In this document: piece by piece, positions 16,029-24,322 of the stretch
Layout: each line of letters opens with the position of its first letter
Numbering within the stretch: the stretch's first letter is position 1
Source of the DNA: Thermoflavimicrobium dichotomicum
GTDB taxonomy: Bacteria; Bacillota; Bacilli; Thermoactinomycetales; Thermoactinomycetaceae
Length of the DNA: 46,401 nt
Direction of reading: 5' to 3'
Assembly (NCBI RefSeq): GCF_900114055.1
Contig: NZ_FORR01000024.1
Location: forward strand, 1 to 46,401
Notes under the pieces: generated by a model
The model's input: only the letters and a program-made list of their open reading frames with translations
The model's database searches: none
What the model was told of the DNA's origin: nothing
Position numbers and translations under genes: made by a program

Positions 16029-17264
16029 CTATAACTTACGTATCGGTGAGACGAGTGCAATAACAACTTCTAATCCTTTAGTAACGGCAGCTAAAACAAA
16101 CACTGCAGATGGATTGATGCTAGAAATAAATGATCCTACAAAAGCTCCCAATGGCATAGCTAAACGTGTAAATACTCTGGAAAATCCAAGCACTCGCCCT
16201 AACATATCTGATGGGACTGTTTCTTGCCGTACTGAAGCAACAATGGAATTCCAAGAAACATTACAAACCGTAGCGATCCCTAAAGCAATCCCCGGTGCTA
16301 ACCAAAAACGACTTGTTATGGCAAAGACAAGCCCTATGGCTCCGATCCCAAGCAAAATTGGAATCAAGACTCCACGTCGAAAACGTTTATCCAATGGTAT
16401 AACTACCATACTGCCGATCAGTCCCCCGATCCCGATCAGCGTATAGTTAAACCCGCTTTGTTGAGAGTTAAGATGAAGGGTTGATAATAGGTAGTACATG
16501 AATACGGCGAGTACAGCGCTTGCGCCAAAATTTCCAACCATCGCTTGCAATGATAATGAAAAGTTAAGGCGGTCGTGCATTAGCCACTTAAACCCTTCAA
16601 CAATATCTTTTGCCATATTCCTTAAGTTATTTTTCCTGTCATCGGTTAAATGAGTACTCCCTAGCGATGGGAGACGAAATATAGCTAAAAATGTAGCAGC
16701 AAAAGATAAAACATCTATCCATAGCGTGTGAAAACCTCCAATGGCCGCAACAATCACACCAGCAAGAGTAGGACCAGCTAAATCAGCCAGTTGGTTTACC
16801 AATTGATACCCAGCGTTCGCCCGAGTTAGATCATTTCCAGCCATTTGTGGAATAGATGAGATTGTGGCTACATCAAACAAAAGACTTAATACAGCCAAAA
16901 TAAAAGAAATTACATATAGGTGCCAAAGAGAAAGTAGGTTTAGCAGGTGCAGGATAGGGATTAGACCAACCAATAAAGCTCTAGTAATATCCGCTGTGAG
17001 CATTAATTTTCGCCGATCCCATCGATCTACAAACACGCCGACTACTGAACCGAACAAAACAATTGGTAATACACTGATAGCAAAGAGAGAACCCATAACA
17101 ATCGCAGAACCAGTCAATTGATAAGAAATCCAAGGAATAGCAAAAGCATTCAAGGAATCTCCCAATCTTGATACGAGTAATCCGGCAAGAAAAGTGATAT
17201 AATCCCTAGGTAATTGAAATGATTTAAATACCGTCGACCATATATTTTTTATGAGTGTCAACAT
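16029..17264 (-). CDS. MFS exporter (macrolide-efflux-like, MFS_3 type)
   Basis: A 411-residue major facilitator protein with about twelve transmembrane helices. The first loop motif is visible as GVFVDRWDRRKLMLTADITR, the usual helix 2-3 signature of the MFS_3 branch that includes macrolide-efflux (Mef-like) and enterobactin exporters; the phrase FAIPWISYQLTGSAIVMGSL near residue 40 is typical of the branch. Starts at ATG 17264 with AAAGGGGA five bases upstream. A leader of about 110 bases separates it from a likely sigma-A promoter at 17375-17404. Substrate is unknown; drug or siderophore efflux is the family role. Confidence 0.85.
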   Translation of the reverse strand: MLTLIKNIWSTVFKSFQLPRDYITFLAGLLVSRLGDSLNAFAIPWISYQLTGSAIVMGSLFAISVLPIVLFGSVVGVFVDRWDRRKLMLTADITRALLVGLIPILHLLNLLSLWHLYVISFILAVLSLLFDVATISSIPQMAGNDLTRANAGYQLVNQLADLAGPTLAGVIVAAIGGFHTLWIDVLSFAATFLAIFRLPSLGSTHLTDDRKNNLRNMAKDIVEGFKWLMHDRLNFSLSLQAMVGNFGASAVLAVFMYYLLSTLHLNSQQSGFNYTLIGIGGLIGSMVVIPLDKRFRRGVLIPILLGIGAIGLVFAITSRFWLAPGIALGIATVCNVSWNSIVASVRQETVPSDMLGRVLGFSRVFTRLAMPLGAFVGSFISSINPSAVFVLAAVTKGLEVVIALVSPIRKL

Positions 17265-17374
17265 TCGTTTCCCCTTTCTGTCGACACTCTTAACGTACTG
17301 GTTGCCGGTTTATAACGCACTAATTTTCCAAATTGGTACCAGTAACCCCATGTCCGTACATAATCTTTTCAAGC

Positions 17375-17404
17375 ATTATATACCCAGAATGCTTTTAGTG
17401 TGAA
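17375..17404 (-). promoter_or_regulatory. Possible sigma-A promoter of the MFS exporter
   Basis: On the minus strand TTCACA (17404-17399) and TATAAT (17380-17375) are 18 bases apart, about 110 bases before the ATG at 17264. The long leader could hold an attenuator as in drug-efflux genes, but no clear leader peptide was identified. Confidence 0.45.
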
Positions 17405-17434
17405 CTTACTTTTTTTAGCGGTATTACCATCAGA

Positions 17435-17933
17435 TTAAACTATGATTTTATAATAGAAAATAGTTGCATGTAATTCGCTAGTTGCAGATTTCGCATAGTT
17501 AGGAATCCGTCCAGCCTGAATATAACCTATTGAAGTATAAAGGTGATTAGAAGGGTCTCCTTCTCTTGTATCGAGAACTAATAGCGACCTCCCCTCCTGC
17601 TTTGCTCTTTCTTCAGCCTTTTGCATTAGTAAGCGACCGATACCATTACGGCGATAATTAGGGTGTGTCATCAATTTTGCGATTTCCGCTCTATGAGTAC
17701 CGTTCTGCTTAGTACATAAATGTAACTGTACACTTCCGACGATCTGATTGTTAATTTTAGCGACAAATAGAATTACATCAGGGTTTAATATGTTTTCCCA
17801 ATATCTTTTCGCCTCAGAAAAGTTTCAATGGTGGTAAAAAGCCAATCGACGCACCATCTTCTACTACCTGTATCAGAAGTTCCGAAAGCTCATTAATATG
17901 TTCTCCAATTGATTTTAATTGTTCGATTTTCAC
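17435..17933 (-). pseudogene. GNAT acetyltransferase with frameshift
   Basis: From GTG 17933 the frame reads KIEQLKSIGEHINELSELL and VVEDGASIGFLPP, hits a stop, and continues in another frame as SEAKRYWENILNPDVILFVA, GSVQLHLCTKQNGTHRAEIA and the acetyl-CoA motif LMTHPNYRRNGIGRLLMQKA, ending at 17435. One base change near 17828 separates the halves. The intact protein would be about 165 residues, normal for the family. The C-terminal part alone lacks the first beta strands. Confidence 0.75.
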
Positions 17934-18084
17934 ATCACTAACCAACACAACCACCTCAATTTAGTATGCTATCTTTCCTATATAACACGAAGAACTGTTT
18001 TTACACAACAAACATGTTTGATATTATAACAAGCACTTTATTGAATATTACTGCCCATTAGTTGAATAACTGAATGCCAGTCTA

Positions 18085-18520
18085 ATACTTTATTTTACAA
18101 AAATGCCGTCTGAAAGCCCACGGTTTGAATCGTGGTATGAAAGACGGCGTTGCTCGGTAATCCCTTCATGGGATTGCTTAGAGCAATAATTTTCTATATA
18201 ATCAAGCACATGAGCATTACTCATCCTACTGGTAGTAGGTCGAATGTTCCTGTGGACACCATGGTATAGAGGTTCTGGTAACGAAAAGTCTCCTACCAGG
18301 TAAAAATCATTGAGAGTAATGAAAGGAACTAGCATCCTGGTAACAGGTATGCCGCCCATGTGGGTACATGCGGCTTAGTGCCGTAGCACTGCATGGGACG
18401 GGGTGATGACACACCCCTGAACTTGGGCGCCCACCAAAACGGAAATGGACTGTGGACGCTAACGACCAAGAATCCCACGGCTTCAGCCATGTGGAGTGTC
18501 AATTCTAAAAGAACCTTTCG
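18085..18520 (-). ncRNA. Candidate structured RNA, remnant of an IS605/IscB-type (HEARO-like) element
   Basis: Reading the minus strand, this stretch is densely self-complementary: GGGGTG-TGTCAT-CACCCC near 18400, AGTGC-TACG-GCACT inside a CCCATG/CATGGG stem near 18357-18396, CCTG-TTAC-CAGG near 18340, CTGGTA/TACCAG near 18275-18300, CCTACT-ACC-AGTAGG near 18230, ATGAG-TAATG-CTCAT near 18215, plus a long-range CATTACTC/GAGTAATG pairing. The two edges carry related hairpin motifs (GGCTGAAGCCGTGGG and CAAACCGTGGGCTTTCAGAC). This is the style of the RNAs found with IscB and TnpB nucleases of IS200/IS605-type elements, but no nuclease ORF is present. I name the class from general resemblance only. 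Confidence 0.4.
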
Positions 18521-18567
18521 GTCAGAAGAAAAGTGATCCTTTAACTGGATTGATGAGATTGAAAACA

Positions 18568-18607
18568 AACCCCCGACCTTTACTTCGAAAAAGGGATCGG
18601 GGGTTGT
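18568..18607. terminator. Hairpin terminator-like structure
   Basis: AACCCCCGA and TCGGGGGTT form a nine-base-pair stem with a loop of about 20 bases. On the minus strand it is followed by TTTGTTTTC, so it may terminate minus-strand transcription from the 18.6-19.1 kb stretch. No clear gene precedes it. Confidence 0.4.
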
Positions 18608-19143
18608 ATATTTCAGGAATCTTTATATAAAAAGAATATCTTCTAAAGTAGTTAGCAACCAAATCATGTAGCCTTTTCCTCTCTTCCAGAGAGCAAAGGC
18701 ATTATTTGATGTTTTGAGCCACGGCTGTTAGGTGGCATTGCTCTGTTACCTCCGGAGTTCCCCTGTAACGTGCATAGCGAAGACTATAAATTCTGCCTTA
18801 GTGAAGCTGCGCTCAAGGGTATCACCTCGTCTCCGGACACATACAGTACAGGGAAACGGGATGGTTCGTTCTACATTCACCTCCCAACGGCAAATTCTAT
18901 ATATTCTATTTCGCTGGTGAAATATTGGACCGATATCTTTCTAGATTCCAAATTATTGTCTGAGATAGCACCAAAACAACCAACTGAAGTACCGGTGGAA
19001 TATTGAGAAATGGGGGATAATAACTATTATTTATCAAAAGATTTACTCTATATTAATAAATGTTTCTTAGTATATCAAACACAAAAAAGACGATTATTCG
19101 CCTCTCTCAGACATGAAAATTTATTCTGATTCAGGGCCCCCTC
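18608..19143. other. Stretch without a convincing gene
   Basis: The best candidate is a plus-strand frame ending at 19006 (SPDTYSTGKRDGSFYIHLPT and onward), open from a stop before 18720 and startable at GTG 18770, but its ribosome binding site is poor (GGAG twelve bases away). It could be a gene remnant. No RNA gene or repeat was recognised apart from the start of the inverted repeat at 19144. Confidence 0.3.
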
Positions 19144-19608
19144 AATTAGGGGGTAATACCAGCGAATATGTCATTCCTATCGGGATGACTTGAAAACCAA
19201 TATAATTATTTTATGAGTCATAGGTTATTTTTTGAATAGGGGTGTGAATGAGCCACTGAGTTACTTTTTCTTGGATCTTACCTATTTCAGCTAAAATCAT
19301 TCCAATTGCTTCATATGTATCCATTTCCCCTGCTTGACGTAAGTAGTAACCACGTGGAACCAGCTCATCCCACGCCAAATTGCAACTAATAATCAACTCA
19401 TGTGCATCCATGGCTGTCTGAATTCGCTCAAAATCTACTTGGATATCTTCTAACATTTGCTTTGCCAAACGAAGATCTTCTTTTGGATTTATTTTTGGTT
19501 GCTTTTTCATCAAATCTCCCCCTTTGTCTTGTTCAATTATCTCTGATTCAAGGACAAATGGAATCTATTTTTCGGGTAATGACACATTCGCTGGTATTGC
19601 CCCTAATT
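19144..19608. mobile_element. Small inverted-repeat-flanked element, about 465 bp
   Basis: The left arm (19144-19177) begins AATTAGGGGGTAATACCAGC and the right arm (19575-19608), read inverted, begins AATTAGGGGCAATACCAGC. They match at about 30 of 34 positions. Between them is one ORF on the minus strand (19211-19510). The arms resemble transposon ends, but a flanking target duplication is not evident. The 16-base core recurs at 728-743, and part of the arm recurs again at about 19645. It could be a non-autonomous (MITE-like) unit or a cassette between two repeats. Confidence 0.5.
19211..19510 (-). CDS. Hypothetical 99-residue protein inside the inverted-repeat unit
   Basis: Starts at ATG 19510 after GGGGGAG; the in-frame TTG just before it is less likely. 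The product (MKKQPKINPKEDLRLAKQML onward) looks entirely helical, mildly acidic, with no membrane segment. The pattern of heptad-like leucines (LRLAKQMLEDIQVDFERIQT) suggests a coiled coil or helical bundle. No family recognised. It fills the interior of the inverted-repeat unit and therefore is its only possible cargo. Confidence 0.6.
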   Translation of the reverse strand: MKKQPKINPKEDLRLAKQMLEDIQVDFERIQTAMDAHELIISCNLAWDELVPRGYYLRQAGEMDTYEAIGMILAEIGKIQEKVTQWLIHTPIQKITYDS

Positions 19609-19637
19609 AAAGAGTAGCTCAAGTGGCTACTCTTTTT
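19609..19637. terminator. Bidirectional terminator
   Basis: AAAGAGTAGC TCAAGTG GCTACTCTTTTT is a strong hairpin with T runs in both directions. It lies between the right arm of the inverted-repeat unit and a further partial copy of the same repeat at about 19645. Confidence 0.65.
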
Positions 19638-19769
19638 AACACTGGTAATGCCACATTTGCTTGAAATGAAGCGACGGAATGGAGCGAAAAAGGAAAACCG
19701 GCATATAGCGGAAACTTTGTTTACAAGCTGTGTTGTCTTCGACGCCCTGCTCCCAACTTCGCAATAACC

Positions 19770-20588
19770 CTAAGGCAAGAAGCCTTTCTGACTCAAATAG
19801 ATTTGTTCAGTGGAGAATACTTTTTTTAGTCTGTCATACACAATCTGATATGCTGAAGGATCATACCATTCTTCCAAACCCAATTCTTCATACATAGAAA
19901 AAATGCCTAAATTCTTGGTTCGTTTTCCTCCGCTACCGTCTCCCATGAAATAATCATCCACACAGACACGATTGACCCATTTCCTTAATTTTTCCGGAAA
20001 CTCTTCACTACTGGGCAATACCGGGGCGATCGTTGCCTGAGTCGGTACACCTGCATCAGCCAGGAGTTGTAGCGTCTTCAACCTGGCACCAATTGGCGGA
20101 GCACCAGGCGTAAAATGTTTACGTATATCTTCCCTGTCAGTTTCAATAGTCATGCTAACTCGGACTCTGTCCTTTAAAAGAAGAAATAAATCAATATCTC
20201 TACGTACTAGAGGGCTCCTCGTCTGAACAAATAAAAAATCCGGTTTATTTTCCACCATTACTTCCAACAAGGATCTTGTTACTTTCTCCTTATACTCGAT
20301 CGGTTGATAAGGGTCTGTGCTGGATGACATGAAAATAGTCACTTTCCCTTTACGCTTGGCTCGCTCAAGCTCTTTGCGCAGTAAGTCTGCCGCTTTCTTC
20401 TTTATGTCTACCCAGGTTCCCCATTCTTCCTTACGAAACATGGAAACTGGCATTTGACGCACATAGCAGTATGAACAGCCATATGCACAACCAGTATATG
20501 GATTCAGTGAATGAGTATAACCAGAAAGAAACCCGGTTCCTTTATTCAGAAGTGTTTTTGGGTATTTGTAAAAAAACTTAATCTTCAC
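19770..20588 (-). CDS. Radical SAM protein, spore photoproduct lyase-like
   Basis: A 272-residue radical SAM enzyme. The cluster motif is CAYGCSYCYV (C-x3-C-x2-C), followed by STDPYQPIEYKEKVTRSL and QTRSPLVRRDIDLFLLL, phrases shared with the SPL-like branch of radical SAM proteins that includes spore photoproduct lyase (SplB) and its uncharacterised relatives. Start chosen at GTG 20588 because GGGGGA lies six bases upstream and the protein then begins KIKFFYKYPKTLLNKGTGF; the open frame further upstream overlaps the promoter area. Its neighbours are alkylation repair genes on the same strand, which fits a DNA or nucleic-acid repair role, but the substrate of this subfamily is not established. 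Confidence 0.8.
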   Translation of the reverse strand: MKIKFFYKYPKTLLNKGTGFLSGYTHSLNPYTGCAYGCSYCYVRQMPVSMFRKEEWGTWVDIKKKAADLLRKELERAKRKGKVTIFMSSSTDPYQPIEYKEKVTRSLLEVMVENKPDFLFVQTRSPLVRRDIDLFLLLKDRVRVSMTIETDREDIRKHFTPGAPPIGARLKTLQLLADAGVPTQATIAPVLPSSEEFPEKLRKWVNRVCVDDYFMGDGSGGKRTKNLGIFSMYEELGLEEWYDPSAYQIVYDRLKKVFSTEQIYLSQKGFLP

Positions 20589-20701
20589 GTTGAATCCCCC
20601 TAGAGGTGTTACAGTACTAATATGAAAAAACCCTATATCAGCTATATCTTCGTTATTCACTGCACCACCATCACTTCGCATCATGAAAAATTATGCCCAG
20701 G

Positions 20702-20818
20702 CTATACCTCGTACCCGAAGTGATTGTGTGGAATCAGAGCATAGCCATACTCGTCCAATAATTGTTGCAACAAATCCCAATCCAAAGAAGCAATACGTTC
20801 CGTGATCCATTTAGGCAT
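20702..20818 (-). pseudogene. Truncated N terminus, probably a 2OG-Fe(II) oxygenase
   Basis: ATG 20818 overlaps the end of adaB (stop at 20811-20813), so it was translationally coupled. The 38-residue frame MPKWITERIASLDWDLLQQL then LDEYGYALIPHNHFGY resembles the start of the 2-oxoglutarate/Fe(II) oxygenases often found after adaAB in Bacillales (..LDW..L...LDE.GYA..P). It ends at a TAG and lacks the catalytic H-x-D...H core. The downstream radical SAM gene seems to have replaced the rest. The family name is inference from a short segment. Confidence 0.5.
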
Positions 20819-21359
20819 GCAGGTATCTCCCTTCCATAAACGTGTGTTCACTTTCCAACTCAAGCAGTTGTTTCTTCATCTCCAATCCGCCTCGATAACC
20901 TGTCAATGTTCCATTTTTACCAATAACCCGATGACAAGGTACCCCAATTAAAACGGGATTGGCACCAATAGCAGCTCCAACAGCACGTACCGAAGCCGGT
21001 TTTTGAATGTGTTCTGCAATTTTCGAGTAGGATTGCGTTTGTCCGTACGGAATTTCGCGCAATGCATTCCACACGGATAATTGAAACGGAGTACCGTATA
21101 AATCAACAGGCATTGTAAAGCTCTTACGCTGTCCTCGGAAATACTCTGCCAACTCAACTGTATAAGGTTGTAATTTCTCATCATCTTGCACCAAAACGCT
21201 GTTCGGAAAGCGATTCTTAACCCAATTGGACAACTCTTCAAAGGGCTTATTCTGAGAGCCCACGTAACAAAGTCCATTTGAAGTCGCAGCAATATACATT
21301 TGCCATTGTTCATAAACAAACAAAGTCCAATAAACTGTTTGATTGATTTTTGTCTCCAC
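20811..21359 (-). CDS. adaB: Methylated-DNA-protein-cysteine methyltransferase
   Basis: A 182-residue O6-alkylguanine-DNA alkyltransferase: it removes methyl groups from O6-methylguanine to its own cysteine. The active-site motif PCHRVIG is present near residue 141, preceded by the DNA-binding helix region SVRAVGAAIGANPVLIGVPC and YGQTQSYSKIAEHIQKPASV. The N-terminal ribonuclease-like domain is short. Start is GTG 21359, eight bases after GGAGGTG, only three bases beyond the stop of adaA, so the two genes form one operon as adaA-adaB do in Bacillus subtilis. Confidence 0.93.
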   Translation of the reverse strand: METKINQTVYWTLFVYEQWQMYIAATSNGLCYVGSQNKPFEELSNWVKNRFPNSVLVQDDEKLQPYTVELAEYFRGQRKSFTMPVDLYGTPFQLSVWNALREIPYGQTQSYSKIAEHIQKPASVRAVGAAIGANPVLIGVPCHRVIGKNGTLTGYRGGLEMKKQLLELESEHTFMEGRYLHA

Positions 21360-21362
21360 TGC

Positions 21363-21986
21363 CTAACACCTCCATGTTTTTTTATGGCTATTTAATTGAC
21401 GATAATCAGCAGGTGTATAACCCGTTTGCTTCTTAAACAAGGTTATAAAGTAAGCTATATTGGGAATGCCTACTGCCAAGGCAATTTCTGAAATGGTTCT
21501 ATCCGTAGTGGTAAGATACTGAATCGCATTTGAGATTCTCGTTTGCCGGATATATTCGGCTGGGGTTATCCCCTTGATCCGCTTGAACGTTCGGTGTAAA
21601 TGGTAGGGACTGCCATGACACATATCCGCCAATGTTTCCAGCGTTAAAGTTTCACTATAATTTCTGTCAATGAATTGAGTGATTTGGGCCACCCAATCTT
21701 CATCAGGCAACCGTTGTCCGGTCGGTTTGCATCGTTTGCACGGGCGAAAATTTTCCGATATGGCCTGCTGTGCACTTTGAAAGATGCGTACATTTTCCAT
21801 TTTGGGAGGCCGGGATTTACAAGAAGGACGACAAAAAATACCGGTAGTCTTTACGCCGTAAAAAAATTTATTATCGTAAGACGAATCGTTGTGCACGATC
21901 GCTCGCCAAATTTCGTCCGGAATATTTTCCTCACCTGTACCTACTTCATTAGCGTTCTGAGTTACGAGATGTGTTTGATTCTCCAT
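21363..21986 (-). CDS. adaA: Methylphosphotriester-DNA methyltransferase and AraC-type activator
   Basis: A 207-residue AdaA. The N-terminal Zn domain has the four cysteines in FCRPSCKSRPPK and FRPCKRCKP; the first (TTGIFCRPSC) is the expected methyl acceptor that turns the protein into an activator. The C-terminal half is a double helix-turn-helix AraC domain (LETLADMCHGSPYHLHRTFK, then ISEIALAVGIPNIAYFITLF). Start at ATG 21986 with GAGGTGG upstream; the frame to 22070 has no RBS. It is expected to activate its own operon with adaB upon DNA methylation. Confidence 0.93.
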   Translation of the reverse strand: MENQTHLVTQNANEVGTGEENIPDEIWRAIVHNDSSYDNKFFYGVKTTGIFCRPSCKSRPPKMENVRIFQSAQQAISENFRPCKRCKPTGQRLPDEDWVAQITQFIDRNYSETLTLETLADMCHGSPYHLHRTFKRIKGITPAEYIRQTRISNAIQYLTTTDRTISEIALAVGIPNIAYFITLFKKQTGYTPADYRQLNSHKKTWRC

Positions 21987-22131
21987 TCGAACCACCTCTA
22001 CACACAGTATACACCGGATGATGTCCGTATGTACGTTCCTACGAATATAAAAGCAAGATTTCAAAATCACACTGAACCATTTTATGTTAAAACTTAGATT
22101 GTATCGTATTTTTATGAGTGGGAGGATTTAC

Positions 22132-22262
22132 ATGAAAAATGGTATGATTTACCCTGATCAGGACGCCCATTATTTTATAATAATCAATTGCATCCAATGC
22201 TCCGACCTCCATTAGATAGAATAATGGTAATATTCGTCATATTAATCCGTAAGATTCACTAA
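22132..22262 (+). pseudogene. Small protein gene with a one-base frameshift
   Basis: ATG 22132 follows GGGAGG with good spacing and reads MKNGMIYPDQDAHYF. In frame it soon stops at 22213-22215. If one T is restored in the TTTT run it continues YNNQLHPMLRPPLDRIMVIF to a TAA at 22260-22262, just before a strong terminator. The short tyrosine- and proline-rich start recalls small spore proteins, but I do not recognise it. Confidence 0.4.
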
Positions 22263-22264
22263 AT

Positions 22265-22303
22265 AACAACAGCATTCAACTACCTTTGTTGAATGCTGTT
22301 GTT
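22265..22303. terminator. Strong hairpin terminator
   Basis: AACAACAGCATTCAAC and its exact complement GTTGAATGCTGTTGTT form a 16-bp stem with a seven-base loop, between the plus-strand small gene and the end of the minus-strand adenine deaminase gene. It can serve both directions. Confidence 0.75.
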
Positions 22304-22392
22304 TGTTAATTCTTGCTACATCCATCCCTTACTGAGGCAAATGAAAAAGAGATTTCCTGTCTAAGAAATTGGATCATCAAGACCATAATCAC

Positions 22393-24153
22393 TCACTTGA
22401 GCAAGCGTGCGGGGAGCAGAATTTTCCCATCACTTACATTAATTACACCTTGAGAAGTCAATCTTACCTTTGGCAAATGTGTTGCTGATAAAAACAACAA
22501 TGAATAAATCGGATCGTTAAATAAATAACCCGAAGCCTTCATAAGAGTAAAAAATCGAGTGGTTTCTTCAATTAAAGTGTTCATATCGAGCGAACTCATT
22601 GTCCCTAGTAAGGGTAATGGGAGATCGTAACGCAATTCCCCTTTTTCATATAGACAAATCCCTCCACCATTGGTAAGAATATGGTTTGCAGCCTGAGCCA
22701 TCTGAACCGGATCACGTCCAAGAATCACCAGATCACCGGAAAGAGAGTAGGTGCTGGCTAAGGCATCCAATTCACCAAATCCTTTAATCACACCTGCCGT
22801 AATCCATTCTCCTTTACGATGAAGCAGCGAGACGTACATATATCCCGGTAAGTCTGCCAGTTTCACCTTTCCGTTTATTATAGGAAGAGACTCGGGCCGA
22901 TTACGGGTTATCACCGCATTCATTAGCTCGATAACGGGTACCTTTCCTTCAGGTGGAGAGACTTCAAACCACTCGGGTTGCACCACCGGATTCATCATTG
23001 AGGATGGTCCCATTCCGAAGCGGTTCCATTCCACTCGGGGAAAATCTGTCGTCAATGTCCTATCCTCCGCCACTATACGTCCATTTGCCATCACTTTTAC
23101 AGGTGTTGGATTTCGCAGATCCTCCAGGAACACTATGTCCGCAACCCGTCCTGGACTAATTCCTCCCAGTTCCTGATCCAGACCATAGTAGACCGCAGGA
23201 TTTAAGCTCGCCATTCGATAGGCCAGCACCGGATCAAGACCGGCCTCGATCGCAATCCGTATGCATTCATCAGTAAAACCCGAAGCATGGAAAAAAGGCG
23301 GTGAGCCATCGGTGGTTAACATCATACGATCCCAGAATCGGCACCCCGCGGTAAGCAAGTCTTTGATCAAATCGGCCAAATCCGGTCGAATCGAAGAATG
23401 CCGAAGCGTTGTATAATAGCCCAAGCGAACCCGTCTCATCACTTCTTCAGCGTTAATACTTTCGTGGCAACCAGTCGCACCTGCTGCTGCGACTGCATTC
23501 AGAGTTTCTACTGATGCACCCGGGTTGTGAGTTTCAATTCGTTTCCCAGCCTGCCGTGCTTCCCGCATTCGGGAGATCATCGAATCGTCACCATCAATTA
23601 ACTCTTTCCAATACGTAAGCTCTCCCGCCTGCAATACGGCAGGATGCTGTAACGTCCGCTTCACACGCTCAGGCGTAAATCTCATCATCATCTCAGTTTG
23701 ATTAACTTGCGGATCGAGACGGGCCCACCAGTAGTTTTTAATGGGCATATTCTGTAAAGCTTCGAACAATCCTTCCATCTCTTGTTGTTGGAGATGAAGG
23801 AAGAAAGTCAGATTATCATGAAGCATAGTCGTTGTCCCATGAGCCAGGGCAAATTCACTTAGTGTCAGCGGATTATAAATTTGAAATGAATGAGCATGAG
23901 GCTCTATGTATCCAGGAACGAGAGTAAAGCCCTCCGCATCAAGAACTTGGGTATTAGCGTCTGTCAATGGCTCTTTCTCTCCTACGTAAGCAATACGGTC
24001 TTCGAAGAGAACCACGTTTAGCTCCCGCAATTCACCGGTATATATCTGAAGGATCTTTGCTCCCCGTATCCAAGTGGTGGCCGGAGTTTTGAACCGTGAG
24101 ACAGAAATCAACCGGCTTAATTTTTCCTGAGTTAAGCTGTTTAAGGTATTCAT
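22393..24153 (-). CDS. yerA: Adenine deaminase family protein (YerA-like)
   Basis: A 586-residue amidohydrolase related to adenine deaminase, and most like Bacillus subtilis YerA. The metal-binding HxH appears as PGYIEPHAHSFQIYNPLTLS near residue 84; the family aspartate is in MMLTTDGSPPFFHASGFTD. The C-terminal adenine deaminase domain follows (LPGYMYVSLLHRKGEWITAG; LTNGGGICLYEKGELRYDLP). True adenine deaminases have D/A-x-H-x-H-I-E-S-S here, so EPHAH marks the YerA branch, whose substrate is uncertain. Starts at ATG 24153 after GGGAGAG. It is a single gene, divergent from the carbonic anhydrase homologue. Confidence 0.85.
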   Translation of the reverse strand: MNTLNSLTQEKLSRLISVSRFKTPATTWIRGAKILQIYTGELRELNVVLFEDRIAYVGEKEPLTDANTQVLDAEGFTLVPGYIEPHAHSFQIYNPLTLSEFALAHGTTTMLHDNLTFFLHLQQQEMEGLFEALQNMPIKNYWWARLDPQVNQTEMMMRFTPERVKRTLQHPAVLQAGELTYWKELIDGDDSMISRMREARQAGKRIETHNPGASVETLNAVAAAGATGCHESINAEEVMRRVRLGYYTTLRHSSIRPDLADLIKDLLTAGCRFWDRMMLTTDGSPPFFHASGFTDECIRIAIEAGLDPVLAYRMASLNPAVYYGLDQELGGISPGRVADIVFLEDLRNPTPVKVMANGRIVAEDRTLTTDFPRVEWNRFGMGPSSMMNPVVQPEWFEVSPPEGKVPVIELMNAVITRNRPESLPIINGKVKLADLPGYMYVSLLHRKGEWITAGVIKGFGELDALASTYSLSGDLVILGRDPVQMAQAANHILTNGGGICLYEKGELRYDLPLPLLGTMSSLDMNTLIEETTRFFTLMKASGYLFNDPIYSLLFLSATHLPKVRLTSQGVINVSDGKILLPARLLK

Positions 24154-24322
24154 CTAGATTCTCTCCCTTCATTATAATTGTAGACCGATTGAGTCCGGGT
24201 ATTTTCCATTTCTTATCGCCGCGGCTTTCAATATTTTATCAATATCGCTTGTTTACCTGTCTTTCAGGGAAAAATTCAGTAGGATGTAAATAGACAGACA
24301 TTAACCTAAAGAGGTGGATCAG

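Noticed and set aside
18770-19006. 78-residue plus-strand ORF as a real gene
   Set aside because: The ribosome binding site is poor and distant, and no family is recognised, so it is only mentioned as a possible remnant.
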